Below, in pieces: positions 54,813 to 64,000 of a stretch of 64,000 bases of DNA; the first letter of the stretch is position 1; the number at the start of each line of letters is the position of its first letter. The translations under genes were made by a program, and so were the position numbers. The stretch is from Larix kaempferi. Taxonomy: Eukaryota > Streptophyta > Pinopsida > Pinales > Pinaceae. Below the pieces are notes generated by a model. It did no database searches, was not told the origin of the DNA, and saw only the letters and a program-made list of their open reading frames with translations. The stretch spans positions 2,865,001 to 2,929,000 of the forward strand of contig BSBM01000321.1 of the NCBI GenBank assembly GCA_027924585.1. Direction: 5' to 3'.

Positions 54813-55581
54813 GAATAAGGACCCAAGTCAAAAGAGGGCATTGAATAATAAGCTTTGAAACTTAAATATGGACATGGTATGAAATTGAAGCACATCATAT
54901 CTATTTGAACAAGAAAATTAATTATAACAGATGCATAAAGATTAATATGTGTAAACTATGCAAGAGAATTGCAGCAATGCTCTATTGAACTCAGAAGTAG
55001 AATATAATACAATGTGCAGTCACAATGACTGAATAACTCAAACTAATCAAGGAGTTCATTCGAATATCCTGCATGGAATATCTTGGATCCACTAGGAGTC
55101 CTCATCATCAGATCAGTGGAGTCATCAATGCACAAGTAATGGTCAACCAAGTGTCAAACTAAGTCTAACTGAATGTGGTAGGTGTAACACATGCATGGTG
55201 CACTAATGTAGTGAAGGAGGATCAAAGGAGGGTGCATGAGGAGCTAACTGGAGTCAGAACTGACAATCTAGTCTCACTGGAGCTCCAACGGAGTGTTTCA
55301 GTTAGCTAACTAGTCAATCAGTCCTTAAATCAAGGAAAGATCCACAAATCAAGCTAACTAACTAAAGTGTCACTGGTGGTAGGTGAGAAAGGGCGCCTTT
55401 CACATGTGGTAGGTGAAAATAGGGCACATCATTAACTAGGAGGGCTAGAACTGAATGGAAAGAAGCTCCTGGGGCTAGCAGACTTGGGACTAGGTGTTGG
55501 GTGACACCTCACTAATGACTGGGATGCATGCAAATGCATGACTGCATGCAAACATAAAAGTGATGATGAGATATCCTAACA
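54813..55581 (-). repeat. Probable 3' LTR (partial) of a minus-strand copia
   Basis: The right edge ATATCCTAACA is followed by CCCCCCCTCAAG (55582-55593), the complement of a polypurine tract. That marks the start of an LTR read on the minus strand (TGTTAGGATATC). The left edge is uncertain and may have been cut by the CACTA sequence. Confidence 0.55.
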
Positions 55582-55755
55582 CCCCCCCTCAAGTTATACT
55601 ATGAGGTATAAAATAAAAGATAGGGCCCTGGTTACTGAGACCAAATGTCACCCCAATACAATAATAATGCAAAAATGCTAGAAAAAATCTAAGTGAGGAA
55701 AGAGGGAAAACCCAGTGAGAAGAAATAACCCCCCTCAAGCTGAACATAGAGGGAT

Positions 55756-56410
55756 CTAATCTGTCTCCACCATAATGGAACTCACCCCCAATAGTGAACG
55801 GAGGTAAGAGAACTTCTTCTCTGTGAAGCTCTTGGTGAAGATGTCTGCAATTTGCTCGCCAGTAGGGCAATATTGCAAAATAATGGTTCTGTCATGCACA
55901 AGCTCTCGGATGTAGTTCATGTGGATCTCGATGTGCTTGGTCCTCTGTCTCTGAACTAGATCTGTCGATATATTGATAGCACTTTGATTGTCACAAAATA
56001 TGACAGTCAAAGTGGTGCTACCAATATCAAACTCTGCTAGAATACCCTGCAACCAAACTGCCTGAATGCAAGCATTGACTGCTCCTCGATACTCTGCCTC
56101 TGCTGAAGATAAGGAAATGGCTTCCTGCTTTTTACTTGACCAATAAATAGGCCCATTTCCAATCATGAAAACATATCCGAAAGTGGACTTCCGATCAATT
56201 CTATCACCCTCCCAATTTGAATCAGTGAATCCAACCAAATCTAGCTCATAATCTGAAGCATAGTGTATGCCAAAATGTCTAGTACCCTGCACATAGTGCA
56301 AGATTCTTTTGGCTGCCTGCCAATGAAGCTCATGGGGCTGCTGCATATACCTTGATACAGCACTCATAGCGTAAGAAATATCAGGTCTTAAGTGTGTCAA
56401 GTATAGAAGG
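55756..56410 (-). CDS. pol: Copia RT end and RNase H (fragment)
   Basis: A 214-codon open frame ending at the natural C-terminus (FSYLRSLLGVSS). It begins in the last part of RT (LTHLRPDISYAMSAVSRYM). RNase H follows with FTDSNWEGDRIDRKS, LSSAEAEYRGAV and FCDNQSAINI, so all expected acidic residues are visible. It ends with the conserved GEQIADIFTK tail. It is interrupted on its N-terminal side at 56410 by a gypsy LTR. The remainder of pol should lie to the right, beyond the gypsy insertion and outside the window. This copia belongs to a different lineage from the three larger copia elements here. Confidence 0.85.
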
Positions 56411-56751
56411 TGTTGTAGTCCCGAAGGTTCATGTGGTTACCATAGTTACATTACATAATATAAGCAAGCATACAAAATGATGCAGATACAAGAGACGAGA
56501 CAGATAGAGAGAACACAAGCCTTTATATTAACCAGCAAGAGCAGAATACAATCATAGAACCAATATTAACTAGTACATCGGCTCAATAGCCTGTGTGTGT
56601 GTGTGTGTGTGTGTGAAAATACAGTTACATAACCATCTGTCGGTCTATCCAATCGACCCGACCTATACTAGTCGACGCGACTTGTCGACATATGCTTCAG
56701 AGTGGTCGGGCAGAGGGCCTAGTCGACAAGCTGACATAGACCCCTCCAACA
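56411..56751 (-). repeat. 3' LTR of a minus-strand gypsy
   Basis: 341 bp, TGTTGTAGTCCCGAAGG to CCCCTCCAACA. It is followed by TCTCCCCCACCTC (56752-56764), complement of the purine tract GAGGTGGGGGAGA. It contains a (GT)n run at 56592-56617 and several GTCGAC/TGTCGA motifs. It is inserted in the copia pol at 56410. Confidence 0.8.
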
Positions 56752-57118
56752 TCTCCCCCACCTCAAAATCTTTCTTCATCCCGAAGAAATGGAGAGATAA
56801 AAATTGAAAAAAAAAGAGTTATTAAGACGGTTATGATGAAGGTAATATGGAACCAGTAGCATCGGGTATTTGTAAACAGGCTTCAAGAATAACTTCAGAA
56901 TAAATAGAGAGATGGTGTTGGAACTCTTCCTAGGTGCATAATAGATTTTGGATGTCGACAGTCAAAGTTGTGAGATTCAACAAGTTTTCCATCTTGTCAT
57001 GAGTGGATGTAGCTTGTAAATGGATCATGTCGAGACCGAATATGATAATTGTTCTTTCGGCAGCAGCAAGTAACTGGCAGAATCGGGGCTGAATTTCTCC
57101 AATTTTGTTGAGGCTGCC

Positions 57119-57685
57119 TCATGCTTGAGACATCCACTGAACTTCCTGTTTTTCTAGTTTGTCCAATTTCTTATTTTCCATGATAATATGACTGTCAAGT
57201 TTTTCAATAAGGGCTTCCTCTACAATCAAGCGCTGGTGTTGAAGTTTGCTTAGCAGTGTTCTTGTTTTCTGAATATCTTTGTAGACGTCACCATAATATA
57301 CATACCAATTGTTCAGAACTTTGGTAAGTTTTTCTGCTTGAATATCGTAAATCTTGAGTAAAGTGAGATCTTCTGTGAAGGCTGTAAACTGATTTGTCAT
57401 GAGGGAAGCTACCTCGACAGCCTGATCACGTTGATTCTTGAGAAGCTTGAATTGTAGCATCGACACGACAGACTCAAATAATGGATATGCTTTTTCGAGA
57501 GGTGATGTCATGTCAGAATTTGATGGAAGTGGAATGACTTGATGAGCTAAGTTTTCACATTTAGAAAGGAATGTGGTCCGTTCTTCCTCTAGCTGCAATA
57601 TCTGATCTTTTGATTCCTGTCGGTGACATCTTTGCACTCTGAAAACTGCATCTTCAAGTAAATCAAGCTCTTCTTCGGAGTTCAA
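57119..57685 (-). CDS. Gypsy accessory coiled-coil protein (C-terminal part)
   Basis: A 188-codon open frame between integrase and the 3' LTR. The sequence is strongly helical with heptad-like Leu/Ile spacing (LLEDAVFRVQRC, ILQLEEERTTFLSKCENL, LHQ- and KLEKQE-type ends), ending VQWMSQA. There is no transmembrane segment or signal peptide that I can see, so it is not an obvious envelope-like protein. In composition and position it is an accessory ORF of a plant gypsy element. It is likely the tail of a longer protein that includes 57864-58283 in another frame. The function is unknown. Confidence 0.6.
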   Translation of the reverse strand: MNSEEELDLLEDAVFRVQRCHRQESKDQILQLEEERTTFLSKCENLAHQVIPLPSNSDMTSPLEKAYPLFESVVSMLQFKLLKNQRDQAVEVASLMTNQFTAFTEDLTLLKIYDIQAEKLTKVLNNWYVYYGDVYKDIQKTRTLLSKLQHQRLIVEEALIEKLDSHIIMENKKLDKLEKQEVQWMSQA

Positions 57686-57863
57686 TTGTGGCTGATCGCT
57701 TGTAGTAGCTCCAAATTGATCTAAGTATACAGAGAGAGTATTTTCTGATTGGCCTTGCTATGTTTGCTGCATTTGCAGTTGCTGCTGCAATTCTCTTTCT
57801 TTGCGTTTTGTGTTTCTTTCGGCTACTCTTTACTTTTTCTTTTTCTTTGCTTAATGTTTGTTG

Positions 57864-58283
57864 TTATGCCCCCTTATCTTTTTCAGCTGTTGCTAGATGA
57901 CTGTCGATGACTGCTTGCGTGGTGGCAACAGCTTGTTCTTCCTGGGTTTGTGTACTTGGTACTGCTTCGGTGGTGACTGGATTTTCGTGTTCAACAATTT
58001 CAGCACTTGGTGGAATGTCTGCTGGTATGCTAGATGTATCCATATTGCTTGAACTAATATCTAGAACATTAGTATGCTCTAATGGTTCTGTTGTGTCGGC
58101 TGCAAAATCTTGAATTGCGGCTAGTACCTTGGCTTGAATGGAAGTGGCTTCGGCTGCTTCTGCCGTGGTTGCTTCTTTGTTGTGCTGGTGTGTGACCGAA
58201 CTAGACTTGGATCCGTCGACAGGGAGACTCGACTGATTTATCAGGATTGATGGCAGGTCGACTGATGTCATAAGTGGACACAA
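57864..58283 (-). CDS. Gypsy accessory protein, Ser/Thr/Ala/Glu-rich part
   Basis: A 139-codon open frame just upstream, on the minus strand, of the coiled-coil frame. It is rich in Thr, Glu, Ala and Gln, with text such as ATTEAAEATSIQAKV and TQTQEEQAVATTQAV. Such a low-complexity, acidic stretch could be a flexible linker. Between the two frames (57686-57863) a Lys/Arg/Gln-rich segment (KRKERELQQQLQMQQ) is readable in yet another frame. This suggests one ancestral protein of several hundred residues broken by frameshifts. The upstream part (58284-58750) is Pro/Ser-rich and also broken. Confidence 0.5.
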   Translation of the reverse strand: MCPLMTSVDLPSILINQSSLPVDGSKSSSVTHQHNKEATTAEAAEATSIQAKVLAAIQDFAADTTEPLEHTNVLDISSSNMDTSSIPADIPPSAEIVEHENPVTTEAVPSTQTQEEQAVATTQAVIDSHLATAEKDKGA

Positions 58284-58769
58284 AGAAGTGGTACTGTCGA
58301 GCGGACCCGGACTAACTAAACTAGACCTAATTGTAGAATCGACATGGGGAGTGACAACTTGAGGGGTTTTTCACTTTGAACAACTTTCGGTAATGTAGTG
58401 ACTGGGAGAGGAGTATAGACAGTTGTTTGTTGTGAATAAACTAGACCTAAAGGGTCAGGGTTTCTGATATGATGGATCTTTTTGTGACCGACAATTTCTA
58501 GGACTGTCGATGGTAAAGGAAAAATTGTGGTTTGAATGGTGTCGGGGGGAGCTAGGTTAGATTTTCCTCTGCAACTTGTCGGTGTTCTTGTCGATGTCTA
58601 TAATATCGACGGTTATGCGCCGAACTTTTTTCTTTGCTCTTTCCATCCTTCTTTTGCCACTCTCTCGTTATTCTGCTTTTGTCATGCTCTGCTGTTTTTC
58701 TTGATTGCTTATAGTACTCTCATTCGATTACTTCTTAACCATTTTTTTTTCAAATATTCATGACTTGTA

Positions 58770-60060
58770 CCTCTTAAGTCGGACACCATTTACCCTTTCT
58801 TGAAAACATTTCCTTGTAGTGTTTTCAGTCGGACTGATCTGTTAGGATTTAATGCTTCGACAATACAGGGTCCATCCATTCTGTATGCAGCTTCTTCGGC
58901 TTCCCTTTTACTTGGCTATTATAGAGGAGTGCCAAATCTCCAACTGACAGATTCTTCTGTTTGATATTTCTATCATGCCACGCTTTCTGTTGCTGTTTTT
59001 GGACTCACTGATGTTCCATCACCAACTGTCAACTTTCATCCAGCTTTGATAGTTGTGTTAGCTATTCTTGTTGAGTATCTTCGATGTCAATATGTAAAGT
59101 TGTTGCAATGGTCGGTGCTTGTCGTCGAAAATGTAATTGGACGACATCTTCTTGTCCATAGACAAGTGAGAATGGTGTATGATCCATCTTTCTTTTGTAT
59201 GTTGTTCTATATGCCCAGAGAACAGTAGGTACTTTGTCATCCCAGTCATCTTTCTCTGTGTTGCATATTTTCGTCAGTCCTTTTCTAAGTGTTTTGTTGA
59301 ACGATTCTATGGCGTCATTCGACTAAGGATGGTACGTTGTGCTTATTCTATGATCAACTGCAAATTCTTTAGTAAGTGCTTCAATGGTTTTACATACAAA
59401 ATGCGTACCTTGGTCACTTATCAATGTTATGGGGCATCCAAAACGTGTTATGATGTTTTCATAAATAAACTTAGCGGCAACTTCGCTTGAACATGTCTCG
59501 AGCGGTTCTACTTCTTCCCACTTGGTAACATATTCGACAGCAGTGATAATATATCGAGCATTTATCCTCCTTCCTACCACTGGGAATGGTCCAATAAAAT
59601 CAATAGCCCAAATTTTGAATTTTCGGCTAGGGTTGATTGGAACCAGTGGCATTTCTGTTCTTGGGAGTGGTCAGCCCATGCGCTGACATCTATCACACTT
59701 AGATACAAATTCTCGACAGTCTTTATGAACTGTCGGCCACCAAAGTCCAGCTTGCAGGATTTTTTTAGTTGTTATGGCTACATGATAATGTCCTCCCGCC
59801 GATCCAGCATGAGCTTCTGCAAGTATATCCTGTCGTTCATGGTCAAGTGCACATCGACGTAATATATCATCCAAGCCAAGTTGATAGAAGAATCCATTGA
59901 TTGGAGTGTAGGGGGCTTCTTTCATTACTAAGATCTTCCTCTTTTTCTCAGTCATTCCTTCAGGAGCTTGTCCATCCTTGAGAAATTGTGTAATTTCCGC
60001 AAGTTCTGAAGGGACTGCTTCAATACGAAACAAGTGTGCATCCGGTAAGTCATCTTCAAT
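58770..60060 (-). pseudogene. pol: Gypsy integrase remnant (minus strand)
   Basis: Minus-strand frames 60033-59671 and 59652-59323. The first has the pre-integrase region and zinc site (AHAGSAGGHYHVAITTKKIL, LWWPTVHKDC, CDRCQRMG). The second has the core: WAIDFIGPFPVVG (Asp), TLISDQGTHFVCK (Asp) and, after a stop near 59325, the SNDAIESFNK equivalent of the Glu motif. Farther left, [12 protein letters not shown] and FSLVYGQE are readable, then a broken C-terminal region. The element is cut at 60095 by the third copia, so RT and gag lie beyond the window. Confidence 0.8.
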
Positions 60061-60095
60061 TCCTGTCGATTCTTCTCCTGTGTCAACTCTTGATA

Positions 60096-60596
60096 TGTTA
60101 AGTTTAAACTAATTTGACTAGCAAGATCACTGAAAGAAACATAATCACAAGATAGACAAATATTTTACCCTGGGAAACCCTCATGGGGTGGAAAACCCAG
60201 CAAATCTTTCCTCAATAAGATGATCAACCAAAATACAAGATGTGCTCCAAGACTTGACCTCCTTCTCTACCTCCTATGCATACCTCTCAAACACAATTGC
60301 GCTACTTTATGAGCTGAGCAAGTGTGTGATAAGTGAGGAGTAATCTCCTCTACTTATACTAGTTCCCGATTGACTAATTCCCTTATGGGGTCGACCTCTC
60401 CCAGTGAAGTCTAATAACCCCTAATTAATTAACTCAGGGCCGACCACCACATGGTGGGTCTAATAACCCTAGTTACCACAATCCATCGGAGGAATAAACA
60501 TCTCCAGATACATAATAGAATTACCTCGGAGGGATGAAACATCTCCAGAATAATAAAGTACAAATATAATATTCTTAGAAGATACAATATTCAACA
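60096..60596 (-). repeat. 3' LTR of the third copia
   Basis: 501 bp, TGTTAAGTTTAAACT to ATATTCAACA, followed by CTCCCCCTTAACG (purine-tract complement). It is clearly homologous to the 489-bp LTRs of the nested copia but with many differences. Confidence 0.92.
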
Positions 60597-60739
60597 CTCC
60601 CCCTTAACGAGAAGGATATTATAACAACATCTGCAGGAGCAAGGAGTCATCGACTACATCATACATGATACATCTATAAATCATCGGAAGCTTTCTTCAA
60701 TACATCATCATCAGTAACTCAACCAGTTACTAGAACATC

Positions 60740-61010
60740 AACATCATCGTCATCATCATCGCACAATCCTCAGCATTGTCATCACACGATCATTAGCATC
60801 GTCATCACATGATCATCAGGATCGTCATCATACGATCATCAACATTGTCATCACACGATCATTAGCATCGTCATCACACGATCATCAGCATCGTCATCAC
60901 ACGATCATCAGCATCATCATAACACGATCATCAGCATCGTCGTCACACAATCATCAGCATCGTCATCACACGATCATCAGCATCGTCATCATAGCATACT
61001 CTGCAGTACA
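60740..61010. repeat. 23-bp tandem array in the third copia 3' spacer
   Basis: About 11 units of GCATCGTCATCACACGATCAT plus 2 bases. It is the same family and position as 35130-35545 in the nested copia. Confidence 0.88.
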
Positions 61011-61199
61011 CACGATCATATTACAGGATGATCAATCCCGCTCTCTTTAGGACATAGGTCCATGGATGATACAATCCAGATCAAGTTCCAGGATGATCAA
61101 TCCTTATCACTTTAAGACAAGTCTCATGTCTAGGGACGATGCAATCCCATCACGTACATTTTGAACCAAGAGTCCAGGGATGATACAGTCCTATCATCA

Positions 61200-61565
61200 A
61201 TTCTCGGAGACAAATGTATACGGATCAATTCTGGGACCAAAGTCTGGAGAAGATACAATCCCCTACCTATTCATTCAGGACTTCATTCTCGGAGACCCAG
61301 TCTACGGCTCAATTCTGGGACCAAAGTCTGGGGAAGATACAATCCCCTACCTGTTCATTCAAGACTTCATTCTTGGAGACCCAGTCTATGGCTCAATTCT
61401 GGGACCGAAGTCCGAGGAAGATACAATCCCCTACCTGTTCATTCAGGACTTCATTCTCGGAGACCCAGTCTACAGCTCAATTATGGGACCGAAGTCCAAG
61501 GAAGATACAATCCCCTACCTGTTCATTCAGGACTTCATTCTCAGAGACATCTATCTACGGATCCT
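61200..61565. repeat. 84-bp tandem array in the third copia 3' spacer
   Basis: About four units of 84 bp contain GAAGATACAATCCCCTACCT and CAGGACTTCATTCTCGGAGA. A single pair of related units occurs in the nested copia (36080-36290). Open frames across it on the plus strand result from the unit being a multiple of 3. Confidence 0.88.
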
Positions 61566-61639
61566 TTTAGAACATATGTTCAAGGATGATGCAATCCCCA
61601 CAGTATCCTCATCAACACAAGTATCATTAGTACATCATC

Positions 61640-61890
61640 ATTACAAGTACATATATCATCAATATGAGTGTCCTCATCAATTCAAGTATCCTCATCAATA
61701 CATGTATACATATCATCAATACAAGTATCCTCATCAATCAATACAAGTATCCTCATCAATACATGTATACACATCATCAATAAAAGTATCCTCATCAATC
61801 AATACAAGTATCCTCATCAATACATGTATACACATCATCAATACAATTATCCTCATCAATCAATACAAGTATCCTCATCAATATAAGTGC
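61640..61890. repeat. TCATCAATACAAGTATCC-type tandem array
   Basis: Short units (about 18-22 bp, grouped into larger ones of about 60 bp) of TCATCAATACAAGTATCC and TCATCAATACATGTATACAC. They occupy the place of the ACATGT-rich array in the nested copia. Confidence 0.85.
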
Positions 61891-62041
61891 ATATATCATA
61901 AGTATTCTAAGTATAAGTATCCTAAATATAAGTAATCTAAGCATACATATAAATATCTAGGTATAATAAACAGGTATCCTTATCATCGACCTTCCTGTCG
62001 ATGAGGGAAACCTCATCATCAGTGACTATATCACTACCCCT

Positions 62042-63415
62042 TTCGAGGAGGGTCCTTTTGAACTACACCAAGCTTGTCTCAGAAATACTCAAATTTCACT
62101 CGAGACAGAGGTTTGGTCAATATATCAGCAATTTGTTCCTCAGTGCTCACATATTCGAGCTTAATAGCTCCTCTCTGCACCATATCTCGTATATAAAAAT
62201 ATCAGATCTCTATGTGTTTGGACTTATCGTGGAATACAGGATTTTCTGTCATCTTAATACAACTTTGATTGTCACACATGATCACAGTGGGATTCATTTC
62301 TAAGTCAAACACTCCAGATAATAGTTTCCGAAGCCACACTACTTCACAACTAGCAGAGCAAGCAGCTATATATTCTGCTTCAGCAGTACTGAGAGCCACA
62401 CTAGATTGCTTCTTGCTTAACCATGAGATCATGGCAGATCCAAGACCATAACATCCACCTGATGTACTCTTTCTGTCTGAAACACTTCCTGCCCAATCAA
62501 AATCTGAGTAACCATGTAATCTGAGTTCATGACTTCCAAGATAATATAAACCAAAATCTAATGTACCCTTTAGATACCTCATTACATGCTTTGCAACTAT
62601 TAAGTGAATCTTTCTAGGTTCTACTAGATACTGACTCAGGGTATTTACAGCAAAGCATATATCTAGTTTGGTATTTGTTAAATACATCAATGACCCAATG
62701 ATTTGTCTATATAGAGTTATATCCACTAATTCTGATGAATCATTAACTAATAACTTCAAGTTGGAGTCCATGGGAGTGTCCATGGCTTTACACTCCAACA
62801 TATCGAATCTTTTTAGAATCCCCACAGCATACTTAACTTGATTTAGAAAGATTCCTTTTGGTTCTTGCCATACTTCTAGACCTAAGAAGTAGTGCATTAA
62901 TCCGAGATCTTTCATCTCAAATTCTGAAGAAAGCTTCTCCTTGCATTCAATAATTTGATTCTCATTTCCTATTAGAAATAGATCATCTACATACAACAGT
63001 AATATAACAGGTTCATCATCCATAACTTTGAGGTAAAGATTAGGATCAACTTTACTCTTGGTAAAGCCCATGCTTGTTAAAAAACTGTCAATCCTTCTGT
63101 ACCAAGCTCTGGGAGCTTGCTTCAATCCATACAAAGCCTTTTTTAGCTTGCATACATGTGTTCTTCCATCTTTAACCTCAAATCCTTGTGGTTGTTCTAT
63201 GTACACTTCTTCTTCAATCACACCATTCAGGAAGGCTGTCTTAACATCCATCTGGTGTAATTTCCACTTCATCATAGATGCAAGTGCCATGATAGTTCTA
63301 ATTGAAGTGTACCTAGCAACTGGTGCAAATGTTTCTTCATAGTCAATTCCCTCTTTCTAAGAGAATCCTCTGGCTACAAATCTTTCCTTATATTTTTCAA
63401 TGCTACCACCTGCAG
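62042..63415 (-). pseudogene. pol: Third copia RT and RNase H
   Basis: The frame 63290-62202 (362 codons) carries RT (MKWKLHQMDVKTAFLNG, LYGLKQAPRAWYRR, LLLYVDDLFLIG with YVDD intact) and RNase H (SDFDWAGSVSDRKSTSGG, STAEAEYIAA, MCDNQSCIKM). A TGA at 62200-62202 (CGA in the nested element) interrupts HIEIRYFYIRD. A second TGA lies near 62075 just before the natural end. Upstream, a TAG at about 63358 sits in the conserved GFSQKEG string, the same codon that is mutated in the outer copia. Confidence 0.88.
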
Positions 63416-63489
63416 CATGTTTTATCTTGAATATCCATTTGGAAGAAACCACACTTTTATCTTTTGGTTTGGGAACTATATCCCAAACA

Positions 63490-64000
63490 TCATTTTTCAT
63501 TATTGACTGCTTCTGTCATTGCTTCTACCCACTCTTTCTTCTGAGCTGCCTCTTCATAGCTAGTAGGTTGTTGATCCACAAGATCACACATCAAGGCCAC
63601 ATAGTTGGATACTAGCTTTGGTTTCTTTCTTTCTCTAGTGGAGCCTTTAGGAGCTCCATATTTTTCAGCTCCTTGAATAATGTCTCTAGCCCATGCTAGC
63701 CTTCTTTTTCTAGATAAATTTGTAATGGGGGGTTCTTGTGGTTCTAGCATGTCATGGTCCTCTAGTGCATCATCTTTAGGGATGGGTACAGCTTCTGTGA
63801 TTCTAGGAGGTGTATCTTCTTCATAGATTTCTTCAAGTTGGCACTTCCTAGATTTCTTGAGAGCTGCTTCTTCATCAAATGTTATATCTCTACTTATTTC
63901 CATATGATGAAAACCGGGTATGTAAATTCTGAAAGCTTTGGATGATTCACAATATCCAACAAATATTCCCTTCTTACCAGAGGGATCCAACTTGCTTCTC
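63490..64000 (-). CDS. pol: Third copia integrase C-terminal region (partial)
   Basis: A 166-codon frame running to the window edge. It has KKGIFVGYCESSKAF, GFHHMEISRDITFDEEAA, the acidic linker, WARDIIQGAEKYGAP and AQKKEWVEAMTE. These are the integrase C-terminus and RT entry of copia. A 5-base net loss near 63510 relative to the nested element shifts the frame after MTE. The catalytic core lies outside the window. Confidence 0.85.
   Translation of the reverse strand, partial: RSKLDPSGKKGIFVGYCESSKAFRIYIPGFHHMEISRDITFDEEAALKKSRKCQLEEIYEEDTPPRITEAVPIPKDDALEDHDMLEPQEPPITNLSRKRRLAWARDIIQGAEKYGAPKGSTRERKKPKLVSNYVALMCDLVDQQPTSYEEAAQKKEWVEAMTEAVNNEK

Larger units (their letters stand above)
60096..64000 (-). 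mobile_element. Ty1/copia retrotransposon, third element (partial)
   Basis: A minus-strand copia related to the nested element at 34478-41947, with the same LTR start TGTTAAGTTTAAAC, the same spacer layout and very similar pol. It is inserted in a minus-strand gypsy (left flank TGATA at 60091-60095). Only the 3' LTR, the repeat spacer, RNase H, RT and the end of integrase are inside the window. Stops at about 62075, 62202 and 63360, and a small deletion near 63510, show that it is defective and older than the nested element. Confidence 0.92.

Overview
The window looks like intergenic DNA from a large, retrotransposon-filled plant nuclear genome. No host gene, rRNA or tRNA gene was recognised. 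Almost everything that can be named is a transposable element: Ty3/gypsy and Ty1/copia LTR retrotransposons nested in one another, a LINE tail and CACTA (En/Spm-type) remnants. A seed plant with a bloated genome is likely. A gymnosperm is my best guess, from element style only; this is weak inference.

Layout. 1-1560: tail of a plant L1-type LINE (zf-RVT, then RNase H). 1825-3190: decayed copia pre-gag/integrase. 3191-5545: unassigned. 5546-30059: the most interesting block. It holds a gypsy family with about 5.57 kb LTRs, and each LTR carries, in U3, a decayed gene for a protein of about 1030 residues with a coiled-coil second half. There are three LTR copies: a solo LTR (5546-11118), a 5'-truncated 5' LTR (12368-17291) and a 3' LTR (24495-30059). 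The last two flank a gag-protease-RNase H-RT-RNase H-integrase internal region (17292-24494). The solo LTR and the 3' LTR are followed by the same flanking DNA (11119-12367; 30060-30273 plus 44301-45660). This is best explained by a tandem duplication followed by solo-LTR formation in the first copy.

30274-44295: a minus-strand copia element inserted in the second copy of that flank (TSD GTAAT). It is itself split by a younger minus-strand copia (34478-41947, TSD CCTCA, two 489-bp LTRs with about four visible differences). The older element has lost the second half of RT and most of RNase H. 45149-47060: about 170-bp tandem repeats, long GAT microsatellites and a solo copia LTR inside the microsatellite. 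47400-54812: minus-strand CACTA transposase remnant, a plus-strand gypsy gag-pol wreck with no visible LTRs, and a CACTA terminus. 54813-56410: end of a minus-strand copia. 56411-60095: 3' part of a minus-strand gypsy with an accessory coiled-coil region between integrase and 3' LTR. 60096-64000: a third minus-strand copia, related to the nested one and running off the window.

How the parts relate: gag and pol regions would have made particles, reverse transcriptase and integrase for each family, with LTRs giving promoter and polyadenylation signals. Every element whose coding region is fully in view has stops, frameshifts, deletions or a changed catalytic residue. The order of events can be read: gypsy insertion, tandem duplication, solo-LTR formation, then the outer copia, then the nested copia. 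The strongest candidate for something undescribed is the long coiled-coil gene inside the giant gypsy LTR, with its own TATA-like box and an apparent 5'-leader intron.
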